DNA from: Oceanisphaera profunda
GTDB taxonomy: Bacteria; Pseudomonadota; Gammaproteobacteria; Enterobacterales; Aeromonadaceae
Length of the DNA stretch: 64,000 bases
Direction: 5' to 3'
Assembly (NCBI RefSeq): GCF_002157895.1
Contig: NZ_CP021377.1
Span: 1,302,001 to 1,366,000 of the forward strand
Within the stretch, counting starts at the first letter, position 1, and each line of letters opens with the position of its first letter. Positions 58,788-64,000 of the stretch are shown in pieces. The notes beneath the pieces were generated by a model that ran no database searches, was not told where the DNA came from, and worked only from the letters and a program-made list of their open reading frames with translations. Position numbers and translations under genes: made by a program.

Positions 58788-59438
58788 TTAAGCCCCATAT
58801 CCCCAACGCGACATCAAAGTATGATCTAGGTCTAGATGGTCAAGAATGCGCGCCACCATAAAGTCCACTAAATCACTGATACTTTTCGGCTGGTGATAAA
58901 AGCCCGGCGAAGCAGGCATAATAGTTACGTTTAAACGCGCTAACTTCAGCATATTCTCTAAGTGCAGCGCCGAATAAGGTGACTCGCGCGGCACTATGAT
59001 CAGTTGGCCTTTTTCTTTGATCACTACATCCGCCGCGCGCTCAATTAAGTTATCTGAGTTGCCCATGGCAATAGCAGCCACTGTACCCATAGAGCACGGG
59101 CAAATCACCATCCGCCGTGGCGCACCAGAGCCTGACGCTACCGGTGAAAACCACTCTTCTTTACCATAGACTTTAAGTTGCTCAGGCTTGGCCTGATAAC
59201 GCTCGCTAAGCAAGGCTGCCAAGGCCGCAGGTTGCGCCGGCCACTGCTCATCTTGTTCGGTGGCCATAACTACTCGTGCGGCACTGGACACCAATAAGTG
59301 CACTTGTAAGCCGGCCTCCAGCAAGCGCTGTAATAGCGCCAGCGCATAAGGCGCGCCCGAGGCACCGGATAGCGCCAAGGTGATTTGCTGCTGGCGAGAA
59401 TACAGTATCGGTGATGACTCGTTGTTAATGGTACTCAT
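58788..59438 (-). CDS. ubiX: Flavin prenyltransferase UbiX
   Basis: A 216-residue flavin prenyltransferase making prenylated FMN for the decarboxylase UbiD in ubiquinone synthesis. Family motifs: [19 protein letters not shown] at the N-terminus and [33 protein letters not shown] is the flavin-contact loop. It overlaps mpl by 4 bases. Confidence 0.95.
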   Translation of the reverse strand: MSTINNESSPILYSRQQQITLALSGASGAPYALALLQRLLEAGLQVHLLVSSAARVVMATEQDEQWPAQPAALAALLSERYQAKPEQLKVYGKEEWFSPVASGSGAPRRMVICPCSMGTVAAIAMGNSDNLIERAADVVIKEKGQLIIVPRESPYSALHLENMLKLARLNVTIMPASPGFYHQPKSISDLVDFMVARILDHLDLDHTLMSRWGYGA

Positions 59439-60811
59439 GATTTTTTATCCACATTCAGCTGTAAGGCATCTAACAACCGCTGGTGAATACCACCAAAGCC
59501 GCCGTTGCTCATCACCAATAGATGGTCATTAGGTTGGGCCTCGCTGACCAGTGCCGTAATCAAGGCCTCCAAGTCTTCATAAATTTGGCCTTTAGGGCAG
59601 GCATTGGCCACCGCATCTAAGTTCCAATCAAGACCACTGGGCTTAAAGAAATAGCTGGCGTCCGCTTGTTGCAGTGAATCGGCTAACGGCTGCTGATGAA
59701 TGCCCATCTTCATGGTGTTAGAGCGCGGCTCTAATACCGCCAATACTCGGCCGTTGCCTTGGGCCTTCACTTGGGCTTTTAGCCCCGCCAATGTAGTGGC
59801 AATGGCGGTAGGGTGATGGGCAAAGTCGTCCCAGACGCGAATATTACTGACCACGCCTTTTAGCTCCATGCGCCGCTTAGGCGACACAAATAAGCACAAG
59901 GATTTAATCGCCTCATGCACTGGCACGCCGGCATGGCGGGCCGCAGCCAAGGCCATTAGACCGTTGTGTACGTTGTGCAGGCCCATGCAGTCCCATTGCA
60001 CTTCACCTACCTTTTGTCCATCAACCAGCACCGCAAACTGACTGCCATCTTCGCGTAACGGCTCTACTTGCCACAGGCCGCCTTCACCTAAATATTCCAC
60101 ATCACTCCAGCACCCCATGGCCAGCACTTCATCTATGGCCGGCGTTTGAGTGGGCACCAACACGCGGCCGTGGCTGGGCACCATGCGTAATAAATGATGG
60201 AATTGGCGCTGAATGGCCGCTAAATCGTCGAAGATGTCGGCATGATCGAATTCCAGATTATTTACAATCAGCGTACTGGGTCGATAGTGCACAAACTTGG
60301 AGCGCTTATCGAAGAACGCACTGTCGTACTCATCGGCTTCAATCACGAAAAACGGCGCTTCACCTAAGCGCGCCGACACCTCAAAATTCCCGGGTACGCC
60401 ACCGATTAAGAAGCCTGGGTTAAGGCCACAGTCTTCTAAGATCCACGCCAACATGGCTGCGGTGGTGGTTTTGCCATGAGTGCCGGACACCGCCAACACC
60501 CAGCGGTCTTGTAATACATGCTCAAGCAACCATTGCGGGCCAGACGTGTAGGGCAAACGACGATTCAGCACTGCCTCCACGCACGGATTGCCGCGGCTCA
60601 TGGCATTACCGATCACCACTAAGTCGGGAGTATCGTCGAGCTGGGCAGGATCGTAGCCTTCGATTAATTCTATACCCTGCGCGGTAAGCTGAGTGCTCAT
60701 AGGTGGGTAAACATTGGCATCGCTGCCGGTAACCCGATAGCCGAGTTGTTTAGCAAGAACGGCTAATCCGCCCATAAAAGTGCCACAAATTCCGAGAATA
60801 TGGATGTGCAT
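59435..60811 (-). CDS. mpl: UDP-N-acetylmuramate:L-Ala-gamma-D-Glu-meso-Dap ligase Mpl
   Basis: A 458-residue Mur-ligase-family enzyme (E. coli 457) that recycles murein tripeptide onto UDP-MurNAc. The N-terminus is [20 protein letters not shown]. The ATP loop is [15 protein letters not shown], and [17 protein letters not shown] is the DE-x-D region. The start at 60811 follows AGAGG; 13 codons further upstream are not conserved. Four-base overlap with ubiX. Confidence 0.96.
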   Translation of the reverse strand: MHIHILGICGTFMGGLAVLAKQLGYRVTGSDANVYPPMSTQLTAQGIELIEGYDPAQLDDTPDLVVIGNAMSRGNPCVEAVLNRRLPYTSGPQWLLEHVLQDRWVLAVSGTHGKTTTAAMLAWILEDCGLNPGFLIGGVPGNFEVSARLGEAPFFVIEADEYDSAFFDKRSKFVHYRPSTLIVNNLEFDHADIFDDLAAIQRQFHHLLRMVPSHGRVLVPTQTPAIDEVLAMGCWSDVEYLGEGGLWQVEPLREDGSQFAVLVDGQKVGEVQWDCMGLHNVHNGLMALAAARHAGVPVHEAIKSLCLFVSPKRRMELKGVVSNIRVWDDFAHHPTAIATTLAGLKAQVKAQGNGRVLAVLEPRSNTMKMGIHQQPLADSLQQADASYFFKPSGLDWNLDAVANACPKGQIYEDLEALITALVSEAQPNDHLLVMSNGGFGGIHQRLLDALQLNVDKKS

Positions 60812-60897
60812 AACGTGCCTCTGGCTGCTGTAATGGGCCCATTCTAACAATGTGCCTGCACTTTGGGCACTTGTATGGTGATCTCTACGACACTAGT

Positions 60898-60937
60898 TAT
60901 AATATCGCTCTATATCGTCGTTACCCATTGGTATAAT
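60898..60937 (+). promoter_or_regulatory. Candidate ppa promoter region
   Basis: Two TATAAT hexamers (60898-60903 and 60932-60937) lie 70-107 bases before ppa in a spacer divergent from mpl. No clear -35 is spaced properly for either, so only the region is assigned. Confidence 0.4.
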
Positions 60938-61004
60938 CGGACCCGCCCTCTAAGCGTGGTAAACTCGATTATTCAGTTTGTTATCTATTAATAAAGGAAG
61001 TCTC

Positions 61005-61535
61005 ATGAGCCTGAAGAACGTCCCTGCCGGCCTTAATTTGCCCGAAGATATTTACGTGGTCATCGAAATTCCCCAGAACGCAGATCCTATTAAGTACGAA
61101 GTGGATAAAGACACAGGCGCGCTGTTTGTGGACCGTTTCATGTCTACGCCTATGTTCTACCCGTGCAACTACGGCTACGTGAATAGCACTTTGTCTTTAG
61201 ATGGTGATCCGGTTGATGTGTTGGTGCACACCCCGTATCCGTTAGAAGCCGGTTCTGTGATCCGCTGCCGTCCAGTAGGCGTGCTCAACATGACCGACGA
61301 GTCTGGCGTTGATGCCAAGATTATCGCCGTACCGCACAGCAAGCTGAGCAAAGAATATGAGCACATTCAGGACATCAATGATGTATCTGAGCTGCTGAAA
61401 GCCCAGATCCAACACTTCTTTGAGCACTACAAAGAATTAGAAGTGGGTAAGTGGGTGAAGTTAGACGGTTGGGGCGATAGAGCTGCCGCCGAAGCAGAAA
61501 TCTTAGACTCTGCCGAGCGCTTTAATAAAGCCTAA
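61005..61535 (+). CDS. ppa: Inorganic pyrophosphatase
   Basis: A 176-residue family I pyrophosphatase (E. coli 176). Metal and catalytic region: [15 protein letters not shown] (three Asp), with [12 protein letters not shown] before it and [15 protein letters not shown] after it. It drives biosynthesis by removing pyrophosphate. The ATG at 61005 follows AAGGAAG; nine codons upstream are not conserved. A strong terminator follows. Confidence 0.97.
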   Translation: MSLKNVPAGLNLPEDIYVVIEIPQNADPIKYEVDKDTGALFVDRFMSTPMFYPCNYGYVNSTLSLDGDPVDVLVHTPYPLEAGSVIRCRPVGVLNMTDESGVDAKIIAVPHSKLSKEYEHIQDINDVSELLKAQIQHFFEHYKELEVGKWVKLDGWGDRAAAEAEILDSAERFNKA

Positions 61536-61560
61536 GTAGCAAAAGCTAAGCTACATTAAA

Positions 61561-61590
61561 AAGCCCCCAATTAACTGGGGGCTTTTTTTA
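61561..61590 (+). terminator. Terminator of ppa
   Basis: Arms AAGCCCCCA and TGGGGGCTT around ATTAAC, with a T-run. Confidence 0.92.
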
Positions 61591-61740
61591 TCCGTGTCAC
61601 GATAGGCTCCTGCTCTGTTGAGCTGGGCACTTAGTGTTATCTTTATCTCCTCGCGCTTTACTCCTCACCGCCTGAACAATTTGACAATTTATTAACATCA
61701 CTTAGGCTGATTGAGTTAACCCCTCTCAAGGAGTCATTTG

Positions 61741-62307
61741 ATGTCGATGAGAATTGGAATATTACTGGCCTACTTGCCCCTCGCTTACCTGCCGATGGAG
61801 GCCTTGGCTCATAATCTGCAACTCAATCAAGCCGCCCCTGCGGTGGCGGTGACTAATCAAGGCGAATTGATACTTAATAACGAGCAACTGAGCGCGCGCA
61901 ATTGGCAGTTAAGCAAGGGAGCTGGCAAAGTGCGCTTGGTACAACATATTGCCGGACGTTCCAGCGCGAAGGAGCTCAATGCACCCTTAGTACGGGCCAT
62001 TACTGCGGCCAAGCTGCCACGGGACCGTTATCAAACGGTGACCATTATTAACGTCAAAGATGCCATATTTGGCACCTCGGCTTTTGTACGCAGCAGCGCT
62101 GAGAGCAGTAAGCGTGAATTTCCGTGGTCATCGATAGTGGTAGATGAAAATGGCGTCGTGGCACAGACATGGCAATTAAAAGCGAAAAGCTCGAGTGTTG
62201 TGCTGCTTGATCAGAAGGGAGTAGTGCTTTTTGCTAAGGAGGGGGCATTAACTAGTGAGCAAATAATGGAGGTCATGATGTTAGTGCGCGGCGCACTTAA
62301 AAATTAA
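61741..62307 (+). CDS. YtfJ-family periplasmic protein
   Basis: A 188-residue protein. A signal segment (about 1-24, ending ALAHN) precedes a thioredoxin-like fold without the usual CXXC. Family elements: KVRLVQHIAGRSSAKELNAP, TVTIINVKDAIFGTSAFVRSS and FPWSSIVVDENGVVAQTW. Function unknown (E. coli YtfJ is periplasmic). The ATG at 61741 follows AAGGAG by 8 bases; an upstream TTG is ignored. The gene ends at a shared terminator. Confidence 0.88.
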   Translation: MSMRIGILLAYLPLAYLPMEALAHNLQLNQAAPAVAVTNQGELILNNEQLSARNWQLSKGAGKVRLVQHIAGRSSAKELNAPLVRAITAAKLPRDRYQTVTIINVKDAIFGTSAFVRSSAESSKREFPWSSIVVDENGVVAQTWQLKAKSSSVVLLDQKGVVLFAKEGALTSEQIMEVMMLVRGALKN

Positions 62308-62311
62308 AAAT

Positions 62312-62350
62312 ATAAGCCTCATCAAGATCTTACGTTTTGATTAGGCTTAT
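62312..62350. terminator. Bidirectional terminator between the ytfJ-like gene and a small ORF
   Basis: Arms ATAAGCCTCATCAA and TTGATTAGGCTTAT match at 13 of 14 positions. A-rich sequence on the left makes it a terminator for the minus strand as well. The right arm contains the small ORF's stop. Confidence 0.7.
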
Positions 62351-62460
62351 TCTATGATGGCGATAATGGTCGCTAAAATACCCAGACTGGATAAATAGCC
62401 CACCACTAACAGTATCTTGGCCACACTGTGTTTGGCCTTGGGATTTTGTTGCATATACAT
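62347..62460 (-). CDS. Possible 37-residue single-span membrane protein
   Basis: A very short gene candidate. The frame from ATG 62460 (GGAG six bases before) encodes a polar, basic N-terminus MYMQQNPKAKHSVAK, a hydrophobic stretch ILLVVGYLSSLGILATIIAI and a final E. It ends at a terminator shared with the ytfJ-like gene, which supports a real transcript on this strand. An ATG 12 bases earlier is less likely as it lacks a site. No family recognised. Confidence 0.45.
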   Translation of the reverse strand: MYMQQNPKAKHSVAKILLVVGYLSSLGILATIIAIIE

Positions 62461-62528
62461 GCGCCACTCCATTTATAATTCAGGCGCGAATTTTAACATG
62501 GAAACAACATGGTTAACAATAGAAACTG

Positions 62529-63338
62529 ATGACGCGAAAAGCCGCAACACTGGATAATAAACTCAAGAATCGTAAGGCTCTGTTACAGCAGCTCGCCGAG
62601 CAAAGAGGCATTGCTGGATTACTGCATGGCGACACCAAAATCAGCTTTGGTGAGCGTTTTAAAATTCGTCATCAGCTCGATGAAGCGGCGCGGCAAAAAA
62701 ATCTAGAAACCATAGTGGAGCTAGCCAGTCTGCAAGATAATGATGAGGTCGGTAATGAGCCAGACCCAGACTGGCTCAGCCATTTCCTTGAATTAGCAGA
62801 AAATATTCGCCATCCCGCTATGCAACAATTTTGGGCCAATATTCTTTCGCAAGAAGTCCTCAACCCAGGGCATTGTTCGATTCAAGCCTTGAGCCGCTTA
62901 CAAATGATGACCCAAAAAGATGCGCTGTTATTACAAAGAGCCAGCGCCCTCGCCTGCCACTTTGGCGATGAAAATTTAAGGTTACTGTTTGGTTATCAAT
63001 ATCGCACCTTGTTACAAGGCCAGCGCCAGCAACGGCTTAATTTAGGCCGTTATCGCCTGCCTTATGCGGGGCTGATGCAATTATTTGAGCTGGGTTTGTT
63101 ACATCAAGCAGAATTAGAGTCCGGTGAGTTGTCGCAGACTTCGCCGCTGCGCGTAATATTAAACAATCAGCCCATGACTTTGCAGCCACAGCGCAAAGGC
63201 ATACGGTTATTGTATTACCGCTTTACTACCGTTGGTAACGAGTTAGCCGCCTTGATCACAGAAACCACCCCTGCTGATTATCGTAACGAGCTACAAGATC
63301 TATTAGCGCCACTGGGGCAGTTGAGCCTCAAGATATAG
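62529..63338 (+). CDS. TIGR03899-family protein of unknown function
   Basis: A 269-residue soluble protein. The N-terminal ~60 residues are basic and helical. Then DWLSHFLELAENIRHPAMQQFWANILSQEV gives a typical segment of this family (related to DUF2806-like proteins). The C-terminal half has several beta or helical stretches. No catalytic motif is evident. It lies alone, with only repeats after it. Confidence 0.78.
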   Translation: MTRKAATLDNKLKNRKALLQQLAEQRGIAGLLHGDTKISFGERFKIRHQLDEAARQKNLETIVELASLQDNDEVGNEPDPDWLSHFLELAENIRHPAMQQFWANILSQEVLNPGHCSIQALSRLQMMTQKDALLLQRASALACHFGDENLRLLFGYQYRTLLQGQRQQRLNLGRYRLPYAGLMQLFELGLLHQAELESGELSQTSPLRVILNNQPMTLQPQRKGIRLLYYRFTTVGNELAALITETTPADYRNELQDLLAPLGQLSLKI

Positions 63339-63571
63339 CGCCGAGCGCCCAGCACCAAGCACCTAGCTAAAACCAACCTCCGCTTATGATGATTTGGTGC
63401 TCCATCCGGCATCACATCATTATCTGATAGATTCCACTGCTTAAGTTAAGCCAACAAAACACAGGCAAAAAAATACCGGAACAAGTCCGGTATAAAGGTG
63501 GTTTGCAAATAAGGTGTTATCTTGAGATTTGCTCTCGTTGTAGCTGGGCGCTTGGTGCTCGGCGCTGTGGC
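63339..63571. repeat. GCGCCCAGCACC/GGTGCTCGGCGC inverted repeat gap
   Basis: GCCGAGCGCCCAGCACCAAG (63341-63360) faces GCGCTTGGTGCTCGGCGCTG (about 63547-63566) 186 bases later, between convergent genes. Between them a small hairpin AATACCGGA...TCCGGTATA (63471-63494) may be the real terminator. The same core (CTTGGTGCTAGGCGC) occurs near 58765. Confidence 0.65.
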
Positions 63572-64000
63572 TTAAGCATATTGCTCTTGAGCTACGGCCT
63601 GTGCCGCTTCTGTGCTCCCCTGCGGCTTAAACCAAGCCAGTGAATCTGCCAATGCGGCCACTTCGCCAATTACCATCAATGACGGACTGACTACTTGCTC
63701 AGCCAGCACCCCTAACTCACTTAAGGTGCCGCGCACTACCCGCTGCTGTGGCGTGGTGCCGCGCTCAATTAAGGCCACGGGTGTGCTGGAGGCTAAGCCA
63801 TTTTCGATTAAGCGCTGTTGAATATGTGCTGAGCGCATTAGCCCCATGTAAATCACCAAGGTTTGGCGGCTTTGCGCCAGTGACGCCCAGTTCGGCTCTT
63901 TGCCATCTTGTTTGCTGTGGCCGGTAATAAACACCGCACTTTGCGCATGATCGCGATGGGTCAAGGGAATGCCCGCATAGGCGGTAGCCCCCGCAGCGGC
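63572..64000 (-). CDS. Uroporphyrinogen-III C-methyltransferase, C-terminal part
   Basis: The last ~143 codons of a SAM-dependent precorrin-2-forming methyltransferase (CobA/SUMT type); the rest lies beyond the window. In-frame sequence up to the window end reads AAAGATAYAGIPLTHRDHAQ, a conserved part of the family, so the ATG-like codon at 63964 is internal. Later motifs: QTLVIYMGLMRSAHIQQRLI and TPQQRVVRGTLSEL, then VVSPSLMVIGEVAAL. It makes precorrin-2 for sirohaem or B12. Whether it is fused to CysG-type domains cannot be seen; the short C-terminus is consistent with stand-alone CobA. Confidence 0.9.
   Translation of the reverse strand, partial: AAAGATAYAGIPLTHRDHAQSAVFITGHSKQDGKEPNWASLAQSRQTLVIYMGLMRSAHIQQRLIENGLASSTPVALIERGTTPQQRVVRGTLSELGVLAEQVVSPSLMVIGEVAALADSLAWFKPQGSTEAAQAVAQEQYA

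Overview
The window is a chromosomal segment of a gammaproteobacterium. Gene order closely follows the 3-4 minute region of Escherichia coli: mtnN-btuF-yadS; erpA-hemL-mrcB-hrpB-thpR-sfsA-dksA-gluQ-pcnB-folK-panBCD-yadGH-hpt; plus metNIQ, rfaH, arcB and gltBD. ArcB keeps the E. coli phospho-histidine (H292) and both quinone-sensing cysteines (C180, C241) at the same residue numbers. Gene content and the style of the intergenic repeats suggest a marine or brackish Aeromonadales member (Oceanisphaera/Oceanimonas-like), but that placement is inference.

Layout. 1-2.4 kb: the end of metN, then metI, metQ and rfaH. 2.8-8.2 kb (minus): a LysM/inverse-autotransporter barrel without a passenger, a frameshifted dgt, and arcB. 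8.5-14.3 kb: gltBD. 14.4-18.2 kb: a MITE-like repeat, then mtnN, a CobD/CbiB-like gene, btuF and yadS. 18.2-31.9 kb: an accessory island bounded by outward-facing ends of inverted IS4-family remnants. It carries a NhaC/YuiF-type transporter, a divergent LysR/PhyH-dioxygenase pair, a graveyard of IS4- and IS66-family fragments, and the complete histidine utilisation cluster hutC-hutIGUH. 32-43.7 kb: tyrS, an M23 endopeptidase, a HIT/glutaredoxin/erpA group, hemL, mrcB and a frameshifted hrpB. 44.1-47.7 kb: a second, smaller insertion with a solo substrate-binding lipoprotein and a CHASE-GGDEF-EAL protein. 47.8-58.6 kb: thpR to hpt. 58.8-64 kb: ubiX, mpl, ppa, ytfJ-like, a TIGR03899 gene and the start-truncated end of a uroporphyrinogen-III methyltransferase gene.

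How the genes work together. HutH, HutU, HutI and HutG form a full histidine-to-glutamate route. HutC probably controls it through TGTATATACA-type operators, one in front of hutC and two in front of hutI. The transporter and the PhyH dioxygenase share a 19-bp upstream motif, which suggests one LysR regulon of unknown substrate. panBCD with folK, and mtnN with the cobinamide/B12 genes, are compact biosynthetic or salvage groups.

Most notable observations: pcnB lacks any in-frame ATG, GTG or TTG ahead of its conserved N-terminus and appears to start at AUU, as its E. coli homologue does; two housekeeping genes (dgt, hrpB) each carry a one-base frameshift in a homopolymer; three intergenic repeat families recur; a 37-codon membrane mini-gene ends in a shared terminator. 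No tRNA, rRNA, CRISPR array or prophage was found.
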